DNA of 64,000 nucleotides from Nostoc sp. UHCC 0302. GTDB lineage: Bacteria > Cyanobacteriota > Cyanobacteriia > Cyanobacteriales > Nostocaceae. The position numbers were made by a program, and so were the translations under genes. The stretch is from the NCBI RefSeq assembly GCF_038096175.1, contig NZ_CP151099.1, positions 5,434,001-5,498,000 on the forward strand, read 5' to 3'. The notes under the pieces are model-generated. The model searched no databases and was not told the DNA's origin. It was given only the letters and a program-made list of their open reading frames with translations. The stretch's first letter is position 1. Each line of letters starts with the position of its first letter. Shown piece after piece: positions 46,467 through 55,628 of this stretch.

Positions 46467-47303
46467 TTAGAGTATTTTTTCTAATCCATATACTAACGAC
46501 TTTAGCTGCAAGACTTTGCGAATTGCCAGTAAGACTCCTGGCATATAGCAAGCGCGATCGCTCGTATCATGCCGTAAAGTATAAATTTGACCTGCTGCGC
46601 CAAAAATTACTTCTTGATGAGCAATTAATCCTGGTAAGCGCACACTATGAATCCTAATACCTTCGTCTGCCAGACTTCCTCTTGCTCCAGGTAACTTTTC
46701 CGTTTCTTCCACAAGCGGCGGGTTAAAAGTTTTACCAAATTCTGCTAGTAACTGCGCTGTTTGAATGGCTGTACCACTGGGAGCATCAGCTTTTTGGTTG
46801 TGATGGAGTTCGATGATTTCTACATGGTCAAAATATTGGGAGGCGGTGACTGCGGCTTGTTGCAACAATACCATGCCAATGGAAAAGTTAGGAATAATTA
46901 GACAACCAGTACTCGCTTTGTCGGCAAAATCTGCTAAGTCTTGAATTTGTTCTGGGCTTAAACCTGTTGTACCGACTACAGGACGAATACCGTAGGCGAT
47001 CGCACTGCGAATATTGTCATAAACTGAATCAGGATGTGTAAAGTCTACAATCACTCCTGGAGGAGACTGTCTATCGCCAGCCACGTACCCCAGCATTGGT
47101 TCTAATTGGTCGGTAATAGGCACTTCCAGAGGTTCGCTTAAACCCGCCAGTTCTCCAGCGTCTTGACCCTGATGTTGCGGACTGCGGTCAATTGCACCCA
47201 CTAGGTTTAAGTCAGATGATTGCGCCACCGCTTTTACCACTTCACGGCCCATTTTGCCAGCAGCACCGTTGACAATAACTGGGATAGCAGCTTGATTAGT
47301 CAT
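46467..47303 (-). CDS. dapB: 4-hydroxy-tetrahydrodipicolinate reductase
   Basis: Reduces HTPA to tetrahydrodipicolinate with NAD(P)H in lysine and peptidoglycan precursor synthesis. The 278-residue product has the dinucleotide motif [32 protein letters not shown], the catalytic [18 protein letters not shown] and [18 protein letters not shown]. Full length; start set by the N-terminal beta strand. Cotranscribed with the membrane protein downstream. Confidence 0.96.
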   Translation of the reverse strand: MTNQAAIPVIVNGAAGKMGREVVKAVAQSSDLNLVGAIDRSPQHQGQDAGELAGLSEPLEVPITDQLEPMLGYVAGDRQSPPGVIVDFTHPDSVYDNIRSAIAYGIRPVVGTTGLSPEQIQDLADFADKASTGCLIIPNFSIGMVLLQQAAVTASQYFDHVEIIELHHNQKADAPSGTAIQTAQLLAEFGKTFNPPLVEETEKLPGARGSLADEGIRIHSVRLPGLIAHQEVIFGAAGQIYTLRHDTSDRACYMPGVLLAIRKVLQLKSLVYGLEKIL

Positions 47304-47522
47304 AAGTCGAACAAATTTTTTTAACTAACAAACGAATTGTAGAGACTTTGGGTATCTAGAAGCTAGTAATGCACTCCAGGACTTTTGATTAGCGATTGGT
47401 CATTTGCCCTTTGTCCCCTGCTTCCTCATCTCCCTCATCTCCCCAATCCCCAGCTCCAGCTCAAATCTCTGGTTCGATTCCGGCTGCTCTTATTAGTCAG
47501 GTTTTTCATGCTTTGCACTTAA

Positions 47523-48063
47523 CTATTCAAATACTGGCGACCACACTTTAGAAATCGCTACTTCCCAGCCAGGGAGTAAGTCTGGTAAAGTCAACACATC
47601 GCCATCCCGTAATACTACTTTTTCGCTAAGACGATAAACTTCCATAGTTCTAGTCTTGGGGTCAATCAAAATTCCGATTTGAGTACCCAAGCCAATAAAC
47701 TCCTGAATCTTCTGGCGGAGTTTATCTAGGGAATCAGTTTTAGACTTCACTTCTATCACTAAGTCTCGAACCAATTCGGCGTAGTCTTCCGTGGAACGTT
47801 TGAGCCTGTCTTCCCGTATATAAAGATACATCAGGAGCGCGTAAATCTGTGTTAAGCAGTCTAAAGCCTGCACTGGAACCAGTTACACGCCCCAACTTGC
47901 GCGGTCTTACCCAATTACCCAAAAGACGTGAAAATTCAGTTCCAACTTCTTCCGACTCGTAACCTGATGGACTCATGACAACTATATCCCCATCAACCAA
48001 TTCCATCCGATAGTCAGGATACGCAGCCTGTATTTTCTCCAAATCTTTGACACTTAAAGACAT
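47523..48063 (-). pseudogene. Uma2 family protein broken by a one-base frameshift
   Basis: Two overlapping frames together make a full Uma2 protein. The first (from 48063) carries MSLSVKDLEKIQAAYPDYRMELVDG, SEEVGTEFSRLLGNWV and LRAPDVS; the second (to 47523) continues IREDRLKRSTEDYAELV, DLVIEVKSKTDSLDKLRQKI and DPKTRTMEVYR. Removing one A from the triple A at 47822-47824 (plus strand) joins them as PDVSYIREDR. It is either a recent pseudogene or a homopolymer sequencing error. The intact copy at 36285-36878 is a different subfamily member. Confidence 0.85.
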
Positions 48064-48164
48064 AATACCTCCTGAAACATCTGAATCTATATTGCCATTT
48101 TTGGTGAAAGTCCAGACAAGTTGGAGATTTTGTTGACTTTAATGTTTGCAAATTGCAATTCTTT

Positions 48165-49028
48165 TTAGTAAGTTTGACTATATTTCGTTAATCGCTGCCT
48201 AATCGATTCGGGTAATCGTTCTGGATACTTATAAAAATAAAATATTTTTAACAAAATAAAATTCATGTTCCTAGCTATCCAAATCTGCCATTGCTCCATC
48301 AAGGATAATGTTTTAATATAATCATCAAATAATTGTTTAATCCGCGATAGGCTGTTTCCTCTTGCAGAATCATCAAATGTTTTTGTTCCTGGATAATATC
48401 TATAGTTACCCCAAGTCTCATTAAAGTACTTAACATGAGATGAAGAAACCGCTTTTAACAGAAAATCTAGATCCATTACATAATGTTCTTCTACTTTATA
48501 TAAACCAATTTTCTCATGCAATGATTTGTGATAGAAGTAAGCAGATGGATTTACTGGAAATGAAGCATCAATAGTTCCATTGTTAACTCGCCTTTCTAAT
48601 AGTAAGCTAAGCGTTTGTAATCGGTTAGGTTTATTAATAGAAATTAATTTATCTTGCTGGTTTAAAATATTGCAGTTGCCAACAATTAAGCTAGGTTCTG
48701 GTAAAAATTTAAAAATGTTACAAACGCGGTTAATAACATTTGGTTCATAGAAATCATCAACATTTAAAACACCAATAATCTGTCCTTTTGCCATAGAAAT
48801 TCCTTTGTTGATAGCATCAGATTGCCCTCGATCTTTTTCACTAACCCAGCGAATGTGGGGATATTGATTGGCTTTTTCCTTAATAATGTCTACTGTTTTG
48901 TCGCTTGAACCTCCATCTAAAATGATATGCTCCACTTCTAAATAGTTTTGGTCAATGACAACTTGAAGACAAGATTCTATAAATTTCTCACCGTTATAAA
49001 CTGGTGTAATTATACTAATCATTAACAA
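48165..49028 (-). CDS. family 2 glycosyltransferase
   Basis: A 287-residue GT2 enzyme of the cytoplasmic face: ISIITPVYNGEKFIESCL, IILDGGSSDKTVDIIKEKA, SEKDRGQSDAINKGISMAKG and the DxD-type LNVDDFYEP, then a Tyr-rich C-terminal part. Similar to transferases that build exopolysaccharide or O-antigen. The acceptor is unknown. It stands alone, not in a polysaccharide cluster. Slightly lower GC than neighbours, so horizontal transfer is possible. Start Met1 or Met3. Confidence 0.88.
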   Translation of the reverse strand: MLMISIITPVYNGEKFIESCLQVVIDQNYLEVEHIILDGGSSDKTVDIIKEKANQYPHIRWVSEKDRGQSDAINKGISMAKGQIIGVLNVDDFYEPNVINRVCNIFKFLPEPSLIVGNCNILNQQDKLISINKPNRLQTLSLLLERRVNNGTIDASFPVNPSAYFYHKSLHEKIGLYKVEEHYVMDLDFLLKAVSSSHVKYFNETWGNYRYYPGTKTFDDSARGNSLSRIKQLFDDYIKTLSLMEQWQIWIARNMNFILLKIFYFYKYPERLPESIRQRLTKYSQTY

Positions 49029-49926
49029 GAGCCTCTTGTGAGTGTGAGTATTACAAAAAATAATTCAAACATAAGAAAAGCCCAAACACTTGTGGTTTAA
49101 GCTGTTTGTAATTCCTTACGTAATTCGTACCGGGGTTTTGTCATTAAGGGGTAAGCTTTCGGGCGATGTTTGCAGACTTGTGCTTCACTTCTAGTAGGGC
49201 GATGTCTGACGACAAGCAGCTAAGAGCATCTACGCTTACAGTCTTATGAACAATAACTTTTAGGAAAATACGATAAATTCGCTGACGTTGCTTTGAACTT
49301 GCGGCGAATAATTGGAGAATAAAGTTATTTAAATAATCGCGAGTAGCACAAGCATAACGATGGAGTAGTATAACTAGTGTCTGCTGAACACATCAAACTT
49401 ATGCAGCAGATTGTAAACAAGCAAATACAAATTTCTTTGCTTAGGTATTTGCTTTTTGTCCAGCTAGTGACATCAGGCTGAGAGTAATGCCTGCTGTGTA
49501 AAGAAGAGTTCTTTTAGTATGCATTGATTTTGCCCCAGTAAGGATGAGTTGTTATGTTACCGTGTCAATAGCTTACTCAAGTTCGTATAAAGTTCTTAGC
49601 TTTTAAGGGTTTACTCTTGATAAAATTTGAGTAAAATTTAACACCGTTATTTTATAAAAACCCTGAAAATACTTAAGTCAAAGGGAACCAGGATTGATTG
49701 GGTTGTAGCTGGCGATAACAAGAGGCTAGAGGCTGTACTAGGAATCTAGATGCGTTCGCAAACTTATCGCCCCATCTATGACGCTGCATCTGCAAGGCAC
49801 AGCGATTGAATCACCTAACTCACTCTATTACTACTCAATGGCAGTAAAGACTGTAGCGCTTATCCTGCATAGCTTAAAGCTTTTCTTTGTGCGATTATAT
49901 TCAAAACGTTACAACTCAGTATTCAA
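49029..49926. other. long spacer between the glycosyltransferase and psaK
   Basis: No gene recognised. Dispersed-repeat words occur near 49195-49245 (GGGCGATGTCTGACGACAAG). The remainder is AT-rich without repeats that I can define. It may hold gene remnants too degraded to name. Confidence 0.45.
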
Positions 49927-49959
49927 TAAAAAAGAGCCAGAGAAATAATTCTCTGGCTC
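49927..49959 (-). terminator. intrinsic terminator of psaK
   Basis: GAGCCAGAGAA (49934-49944) and TTCTCTGGCTC (49949-49959) form a perfect 11-bp stem with an ATAA loop; on the minus strand it is followed by six U. It lies 50 nt beyond the psaK stop. Confidence 0.9.
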
Positions 49960-50009
49960 AAAGCTGGAGACAAAAAAATCATCAAATAAGGGTTAACTTG
50001 GGTAACAAT

Positions 50010-50270
50010 CTAAATTCTCCCCAGATTATGTAACCCCAAAACTATGCCGACACCTAAGATATGACCGAAGGCGGTAGTTGCTAGTAATGCAGGTAAACCA
50101 AAACCACCAAATAAATTAGGCGAGGGTAGAGCTGGTTCTGCATTGGGATACTTAATTGTGGATTTGCCAAATGCAATAGCAGCAAGATTGGCAAGAATTA
50201 TAATCAGCCCAACAGTAGGACTCCATTCCAGGGGTGTGGTCGCAGCAGCCAGTAAGGTCGAAGTAAACAC
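50010..50270 (-). CDS. psaK: photosystem I reaction center subunit PsaK
   Basis: PsaK is a two-helix thylakoid protein at the edge of PSI, involved in antenna coupling. 86 residues: N-terminal processed segment, helix one (WSPTVGLIIILANLAAIAFG), the loop STIKYPNAEPALPSPNLFGGFG, helix two (LPALLATTAFGHILGVGIVLGLHNLG). Length and motifs match the family. Monocistronic with a clear terminator. Cyanobacteria often have several psaK copies; this one's class cannot be decided here. Confidence 0.96.
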   Translation of the reverse strand: MFTSTLLAAATTPLEWSPTVGLIIILANLAAIAFGKSTIKYPNAEPALPSPNLFGGFGLPALLATTAFGHILGVGIVLGLHNLGRI

Positions 50271-51073
50271 CTGATTTGCTCCTGAAATTTATTAATGGTT
50301 GGAAATATAATCTGAAACTTTCCGAAGCATATTCAAGAAAATTCCTGATTTTGCATCAATATTTAACAGTTATTCTAACTACTTAATATAAACAGTCTCT
50401 GATTGTGGCTCCTTGAGCAATGTCACTAGGAATGTATTGAATAATGCTTGCGATCGCCCTTACAGTCCAACACGCTTAGGATAAAATAATTTGCACCACC
50501 GATAACTTAGCTCCGAGACTTGCATTGCCTTATAGTCTAGGAAAGTTCCTTAAAAAAGGCGAGGTGCTAAAATAAAGAGTAGTACAGCTAAACGACTGAG
50601 GCTGATATCTGATTTTTCTGTAATTAAGCATACTAATCAACGCTGAAAAACTCTGGACTTCAGTTATTTAAAAAGCGCTATAGTACATCTGCTTTTGATA
50701 ACAAAAGTCTTTGCATCGGTTATTACAGAAATTTCCAGCCTACTAGAAGCTTACGTGACTGCGTAAAGTCTATGCTGATACTATACAACAAGTCAGATTT
50801 GCCCTCACTGTGGAGCTGAGATAGGCAAAAAAGAGTTATCACAACGTACTGATGTTTGTTCAAATTGTGGTTTTACGACTGATAGCCACTCTGGTCTTTA
50901 GGGGACTTGCAGCCGTAGGGCATACATTCAAGATGTGCGGCTTCGGGTAAATTAATTAAAATCCCCGCAAAGCAATAATTCCACGGCTTTTTATAAAATC
51001 AAGCTAACGCTGAGATTTTATCGCCGCGGGAGTGTCAAACTTAAGGTGATACCGATTAATTGCAGCTTCTGTT
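50271..51073. other. 803-bp spacer with a transposase remnant
   Basis: Carries the psaK promoter side, a HIP1-type GCGATCGC near 50451, and the TnpB-like fragment at 50800-50901. Nothing else is recognised. Confidence 0.5.
50800..50901 (+). pseudogene. C-terminal fragment of an IS200/IS605 OrfB (TnpB-like) transposase
   Basis: 34 codons ending in a stop read C-P-H-C-G-A-E-I-G-K-K-E-L-S-Q-R-T-D-V-C-S-N-C-G-F-T-T-D-S. The CPHC...CSNC pattern is the zinc ribbon at the end of OrfB/TnpB proteins. The rest of the gene is missing, so this is the relic of an old insertion. I could not define element ends. Confidence 0.75.
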
Positions 51074-51514
51074 ATGTCCTCAATTCTAGATTCTTTGCCA
51101 CCTGCTCTCGCTAAAATTGTCCAGCGCTTTCAACGCGCTTCCGACCCTAAGCGACGCTACGAACAGCTAATCTGGTATGCTCAGAAGCTCAACGAGTTTC
51201 CAGAAGCTGATAAGGTGCCTGAAAATAAAGTTCCTGGGTGCGTTTCTCAAGTTTATGTCACAGCAGCCCTAAATGAGGGTAAAGTTAATTTTCAGGGCGA
51301 TTCTGATTCCCAACTGACCAAAGGATTACTAGCGCTTTTGGTTGAAGGATTAAATGGACTAACGCCAACTGAAATTGTGCAACTTACTCCAGATTTTATT
51401 CAAGAAACTGGTTTAAATGTTAGCTTGACACCTTCTCGCGCTAATGGATTTTACAACATTTTCAAAACCATGCAAAAAAAAGCGTTGGAATGTAAATTAG
51501 AACTGCCTAATTAA
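51074..51514 (+). CDS. sufE: SufE family sulfur-transfer protein
   Basis: SufE takes persulfide sulfur from the cysteine desulfurase SufS and passes it to the SufBCD scaffold for Fe-S cluster assembly. The 146-residue product has DPKRRYEQLIWYAQKL, the catalytic VPGCVSQVYV (Cys56) and ALLVEGLNGLTPTEI. Length normal. No ribosome site is evident. Monocistronic, with repeats downstream. Confidence 0.95.
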   Translation: MSSILDSLPPALAKIVQRFQRASDPKRRYEQLIWYAQKLNEFPEADKVPENKVPGCVSQVYVTAALNEGKVNFQGDSDSQLTKGLLALLVEGLNGLTPTEIVQLTPDFIQETGLNVSLTPSRANGFYNIFKTMQKKALECKLELPN

Positions 51515-51826
51515 ACAGAGTTATGAGTTATTAGTTATGAGTTATAAATTAAATTTTTAACTCCTAACTCCTGTACAGAAGCGATTAATGAGCCAGCGCG
51601 TTGCGGTGAATTAGCGCTGCGGGAGGCTTTCCCGCAGCAGGCGACTGTGTTAGCGCAGCGTAAAGCCAACTCTTAGAGAGGCTGCGCCAACGGCATAGCT
51701 TCTCTACGAGACCGAAGGCGAACGCTTAGAGCGACGCAGGAGCGTCACCCGAAGGGGTTCCCCGTTGTAGCGACTGGCGTCGCGTCTCTTAACTTTAACT
51801 TTTAATAACTACCAAAATTTACTCTG
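51515..51826. repeat. 312-bp block of dispersed repeats
   Basis: GAGTTATTAGTTATGAGTTA heptamer-type words, then GCTGCGGGAGGCTTTCCCGC, a 9-10 bp palindromic arm pair, followed by GAGAGGCTGCGCCAACGGCA, CTTCTCTACGAGACCGAAGG and GTAGCGACTGGCGTCGCGTC. Nearly the whole gap is made of repeats of the Nostoc type. Confidence 0.7.
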
Positions 51827-52735
51827 ATGTCTACCAATTTATTATCAACTCCTGATGCTATTGGATTTGGTGGAGTAGTTCAAGAATATCTCTGGAACTG
51901 GGAAAATCAGCAACTACGCGTTGTTTATGAAACCCTAGGTAAAGGTTCACCGCTATTACTCTTACCAGCTTTTAGTACCGTTTCCACACGCACAGAAATG
52001 GGCGAACTTGCCAGGTTACTAGCTCCTCATTTTCAAGTTGTAGCGGTAGACTGGCCTGGTTTTGGCGAATCTTCCCGACCGAATTTAGATTATAAACCAG
52101 CTCTATATCACCAATTTTTGGCAGATTTCGTTAAATCTGTGTTTAATACTGCCATTACAGTAATTGCAGCTGGTCATGCTGCTAGTTATGCGTTGCAATT
52201 GGCTATAAGAGAGCCTGCTGTATTCTCACGGATTCTGTTATTGGCTCCTACTTGGCGCGGGCCTTTGCCGACAATGGGGGCAAGTCAAAAGATAGCTGGT
52301 ACGGTAAGAGAATTGGTGCGATCGCCTCTAGTTGGTCAAGCTCTCTATAAACTCAACACAACACCATCATTCTTAAGTTTTATGTACCGCCGTCACGTGT
52401 TTACGGATGCGGCTAGACTCACACCCAGTTTTATAGAAAAGAAGTGGCAAACAACTCAACAACCAGGAGCGCGATTTGCTTCTGCTGCTTTTGTTACAGG
52501 CAATCTTGATGCTGTACATGAGCAATCGGATTTTCTGGCACTTGTGCAGTCTTTAACCGTACCACTCATGGTAGTCATTGGAGAATCAAGTCCGTCAAAA
52601 TCAAGAGAAGAAATGGACGCTTTGGCAGCATTACCAGGAGTAAGAAGCGCAGTGATTCCCGGTTCCTTGGGACTACACGAGGAATACCCAGCAGTTGTTT
52701 TAGAAGCAGTTCAGGATTTTTTGTTATCCCCATGA
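51827..52735 (+). CDS. alpha/beta-hydrolase-fold protein lacking the nucleophile serine
   Basis: 302 residues with a clear alpha/beta-hydrolase fold: LLLLPAFSTVSTRTEMGELARLL, VVAVDWPGFGESSRP, and late SLGLHEEYP (His284). But the nucleophile elbow, normally G-x-S-x-G, reads GHAAS with Ala118 at the serine position, and the acid is not obvious (VVIGESSPSK). So hydrolase activity is unlikely; a binding or scaffolding role is inferred. Conserved relatives occur in cyanobacteria as I recall, so it is not a pseudogene; the frame is intact. Confidence 0.78.
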   Translation: MSTNLLSTPDAIGFGGVVQEYLWNWENQQLRVVYETLGKGSPLLLLPAFSTVSTRTEMGELARLLAPHFQVVAVDWPGFGESSRPNLDYKPALYHQFLADFVKSVFNTAITVIAAGHAASYALQLAIREPAVFSRILLLAPTWRGPLPTMGASQKIAGTVRELVRSPLVGQALYKLNTTPSFLSFMYRRHVFTDAARLTPSFIEKKWQTTQQPGARFASAAFVTGNLDAVHEQSDFLALVQSLTVPLMVVIGESSPSKSREEMDALAALPGVRSAVIPGSLGLHEEYPAVVLEAVQDFLLSP

Positions 52736-52801
52736 AATTGCAGCAGTCTTTCAGTTCATTAGACTACACTTATCCCTGTTAGGTTTTAGTTTTCTAAGTG
52801 T

Positions 52802-52854
52802 CTTAGTGCCTTGGTGGTGACAAGGATAAATTTATTAACCACAGAGGCACGAAG
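52802..52854. terminator. imperfect inverted repeat in the hydrolase/COG0523 spacer
   Basis: CTTAGTGCCTTGGTGGT (52802-52818) and ACCACAGAGGCACGAAG (52838-52854) pair at 14 of 17 positions. It belongs to the widespread ACCACAGAGGCACGAAG-type intergenic repeat and may end the upstream gene. The rest of this 353-bp gap is AT-rich up to the Zur box. Confidence 0.5.
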
Positions 52855-53047
52855 ACACCAAGTAAGAATGTGCCTTGGACTAAGATTAGGCTAAAATTCC
52901 TGTCAGGGAACTTGAGCAAGTGAATATTTATTACTTATTAGAGTTGCACAAAAACAAAGTGTCTTCTATCTAAGCTATGTATTAATTTGCCTAAAACCTT
53001 AATCAACAGCAAGTTCGCACAAAAATATAAAAAGACTTATCATGGGT

Positions 53048-53060
53048 GATAATGATTATC
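53048..53060. promoter_or_regulatory. Zur box upstream of the COG0523 gene
   Basis: GATAATGATTATC, a perfect 13-nt palindrome with centre G, is the cyanobacterial Zur core. It lies 28 nt before the gene start, over the likely promoter. Confidence 0.8.
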
Positions 53061-53088
53061 TATATGGTGAGACAAGAGGCTTTAGAGT

Positions 53089-54060
53089 ATGGTGGCTGAC
53101 GTAATCACAAATTCAGTTCCCGTTACTGTTCTGACTGGCTATTTGGGAGCAGGTAAAACGACCTTACTCAATCACATCCTCACCTACGAACACGGCAAAA
53201 AAGTTGCTGTGATTGTTAACGAATTTGGGGAAGTGGGCATTGATAATCAATTGATTATCGATGCAGATGAAGAAATATTTGAGATGAATAACGGCTGTAT
53301 CTGCTGTACAGTGCGCGGTGATTTAATTCGCATCATTGGCAACTTAATGAAGCGGCGCGATAAGTTTGACCATTTAGTAATTGAAACAACTGGGTTAGCA
53401 GATCCTGCACCAGTGATTCAGACGTTTTTTGTAGATGAAGATTTGCAAAGCCAACTGTCTTTAGATGCGGTAGTCACTGTTGTAGATGCCAAGCACATTT
53501 GGCAGCACTGGGATGCAGACGAAGCACAAGAGCAAATTGCCTTTGCGGATGTAATTTTACTTAATAAAACTGATTTAGTAGCGCCAGAAGAATTAGATGA
53601 ATTAGAAAAGCGGATTCGGTCGATGAATGCGATCGCAAAAATCTACCGTACCCAAAATTCTGAACTAGGAATGGATGCTTTATTAGGTGTAAAAGCCTTT
53701 GATTTAGATCGTGCATTAGAAATTGATCCAGATTTCTTAGGCGAAGATGCTCACGAACACGACGAAAGCGTTTTTTCTGTGGCTTTAGTAGAAGCAGGCG
53801 CAGTTGATGGAGAAAAATTAAACGCTTGGCTTTCGGAATTACTACGTACCCAAGGCCCGGATATTTTTCGAATGAAAGGCATTTTAAATATCGCTGGCGA
53901 AGAGAATCGATTTGTCTTCCAAGGCGTACATATGATATTTGACGGCAGACCCGATCGCCCCTGGAAACCAACTGAAACCCCTAAAAACGAACTAGTCTTC
54001 ATCGGTCGTAATCTTAACGAAGTCCAACTTAAACAAGATTTCCGCGCTTGTCTTGTTTAA
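53089..54060 (+). CDS. COG0523/CobW-family GTPase, zinc-linked metallochaperone
   Basis: A 323-residue G3E GTPase: P-loop TGYLGAGKTTLLNHIL, the metal-binding CxCC in NGCICCTVRGDL (Cys70, Cys72, Cys73), ETTGLADPAP (G3), LLNKTDLV (G4), and the C-terminal CobW_C domain (VFQGVHMIFDGRPDRPW). Only a small His cluster (AHEHDES) is present. COG0523 members linked to Zur deliver zinc to proteins under zinc shortage, whereas CobW proper serves cobalt. The Zur box just upstream points to the zinc role. A WD40 gene follows by 96 nt. Confidence 0.9.
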   Translation: MVADVITNSVPVTVLTGYLGAGKTTLLNHILTYEHGKKVAVIVNEFGEVGIDNQLIIDADEEIFEMNNGCICCTVRGDLIRIIGNLMKRRDKFDHLVIETTGLADPAPVIQTFFVDEDLQSQLSLDAVVTVVDAKHIWQHWDADEAQEQIAFADVILLNKTDLVAPEELDELEKRIRSMNAIAKIYRTQNSELGMDALLGVKAFDLDRALEIDPDFLGEDAHEHDESVFSVALVEAGAVDGEKLNAWLSELLRTQGPDIFRMKGILNIAGEENRFVFQGVHMIFDGRPDRPWKPTETPKNELVFIGRNLNEVQLKQDFRACLV

Positions 54061-54120
54061 ATTAGGGACTGGGAAACGGGGAATGGGGAGTAGGGAAGAA
54101 TTCTAATCCCTATTTTCCAT

Positions 54121-54148
54121 GCCCTATGCCCTATGCCCTATACCCTAT
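54121..54148 (+). repeat. four tandem heptamers GCCCTAT
   Basis: GCCCTAT three times and ACCCTAT once, directly before the WD40 gene start. Same kind of short tandem repeat as at 10360 and 2686. Confidence 0.9.
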
Positions 54149-54156
54149 GCAAAAAT

Positions 54157-55218
54157 ATGAACTCCACAACCAGCACAACTAAAGAATTTGAACAACACTA
54201 TTCCGGGACACTTTCAGATTATGTAACAGCGATCGCTTGGTCACCACAAGGTAAAACTTTAGCAGCAACTTCCGCTGCTGGAGAAGTCGTTTTGTGGAAT
54301 GATGGCGAAATCACGACTTTGCAAACTGGTAGCGGTAAATCAGTAGACTGCGTTGCTTTTTCTTCAGATGGCAAGTTTTTAGCTGTTGGCGGACAGGATG
54401 GACAGGTAAAAATTTGGCGAGACAATCAATTAATCGCCACTTTAGAAAATGCCCCTGCATGGGTTGACAAGCTAGCTTGGAGTCATGCGAGCAATCAACT
54501 GGCTTTTAGTTTGGGGCGTTACGTCCAAGTCTGGGATGCAGACAGCCACGAAGTTGCCGTCACCCTAAATTTCGACAACTCATCAGTCTTAGGTATAGAT
54601 TGGCGCAGAGATGGTCAATACCTAGCCATTGGTGGTTATAAGGGAGTCAAGATTTGGCAAAATCACAACTGGGATGAAGAACCATACGTCTTGGAGATGT
54701 CTACTGTCAGCGTAGCTATGGCTTGGTCGCCTGATGGTAAATTCCTGGCTTCTGGGAATATGGATCGCAGTGTCACCGTTTTGGAATGGAACAACCCCGA
54801 TCCTTGGGTAATGAGTGGCTTCCCTGGTAAAATTCGTCAACTCGCATGGTCAGAAGCTACTACTCAATTGGGTATACCAATACTGGCATCCTCTAGCGTT
54901 GAGGGTATTGTGGTTTGGGAAAAGCTAGAAGATGATTCTTTGGGTTGGGAAGCGCGAGTATTAACTAATCATGTAGATGTCATTTGTGCGATCGCCTTTG
55001 CACCTAAAAGCTTCCTTCTCGCTTCCGCCGCAGCTGATGGCTGGTTGTGTTTGTGGAACAACGCCAAGCAAGTATCCCAAGTGATCACAGATGTTTCAGC
55101 AGGATTTTCCAGCCTAGCTTGGCATCCCGAAGGCAAGCTACTGGCCGCAGGTGGCGAAAAAGGCGAATTACTCATTTACTCAAAGGTATTGCGTAGTCAA
55201 GGATTCGGACATAGTTAA
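54157..55218 (+). CDS. WD40-repeat protein
   Basis: 353 residues forming one seven-bladed propeller: successive repeats such as YVTAIAWSPQGKTLAATSAAGEVVLWND, SVDCVAFSSDGKFLAVGGQDGQVKIWRD, WVDKLAWSHASNQLAFSLG, VAMAWSPDGKFLASGNMDRSVTVLEW and AIAFAPKSFLLASAAADGWLCLWNN. No enzyme domain, signal or membrane segment. It stands 96 nt after the Zur-box COG0523 gene on the same strand, so zinc-responsive coexpression is likely and a partner role for the chaperone is an inference. The ATG at 54157 is preferred over 54133, which lies in heptamer repeats. Confidence 0.87.
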   Translation: MNSTTSTTKEFEQHYSGTLSDYVTAIAWSPQGKTLAATSAAGEVVLWNDGEITTLQTGSGKSVDCVAFSSDGKFLAVGGQDGQVKIWRDNQLIATLENAPAWVDKLAWSHASNQLAFSLGRYVQVWDADSHEVAVTLNFDNSSVLGIDWRRDGQYLAIGGYKGVKIWQNHNWDEEPYVLEMSTVSVAMAWSPDGKFLASGNMDRSVTVLEWNNPDPWVMSGFPGKIRQLAWSEATTQLGIPILASSSVEGIVVWEKLEDDSLGWEARVLTNHVDVICAIAFAPKSFLLASAAADGWLCLWNNAKQVSQVITDVSAGFSSLAWHPEGKLLAAGGEKGELLIYSKVLRSQGFGHS

Positions 55219-55298
55219 GCAATACTTAGTAATCTTCAGTTGAAGCTAGCCCCTAAATTGGCTATGCTGTATCAATACTAGTATCTATAGTGTAAATT

Positions 55299-55577
55299 AT
55301 GAACATAGTCAAACTGATTTTGCTTGCCTGTCCTATATTTCTCGCATCTATACTGCTGATAGTGAATCCTGCACACGCGTCCAGTCAGAAATCAGTGTAT
55401 GTTACACAAATGGTTAGGGTAGCATCTACACAAACAATTCCTGAATTAGCAGCGCCAACTTTGAGTCAAACTCCCGCATCTAATCCAATTGTTGATCAAC
55501 TTGGTTGTAATTGCGGTAATTGCGTTCAGGCTAAATTCCAGATGCTACAAGGTAAGCTACCATCTGTCGATTTTTGA
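55299..55577 (+). CDS. small secreted cysteine-motif protein
   Basis: 92 residues: signal peptide (about 1-27, cut near AHA-SS), a variable middle, and a C-terminal QLGCNCGNCVQAKFQMLQGK with three cysteines as C-x-C-x-x-C. No family is recognised. The motif could bind a metal such as zinc or copper; the gene lies between two Zur-box loci (53048 and 56198), though it has no box of its own. It ends in a good terminator, which supports it being a real gene. Confidence 0.7.
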   Translation: MNIVKLILLACPIFLASILLIVNPAHASSQKSVYVTQMVRVASTQTIPELAAPTLSQTPASNPIVDQLGCNCGNCVQAKFQMLQGKLPSVDF

Positions 55578-55602
55578 TAAAGTTAGCTCTTATGAATTAT
55601 TT

Positions 55603-55628
55603 AAAGGCACAGCATTGCTGTGCTTTTA
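55603..55628 (+). terminator. terminator of the small secreted protein gene
   Basis: GCACAGC (55607-55613), loop ATT, GCTGTGC (55617-55623), extended by AAAG/TTTT and followed by TTTT. 30 nt after the stop. Confidence 0.85.

Noticed and set aside
53089-54060. CobW for cobalamin synthesis because cobH is nearby
   Set aside because: cobH is about 9 kb away, on a different transcript, and a Zur box stands directly before this gene, so a zinc role is more likely.
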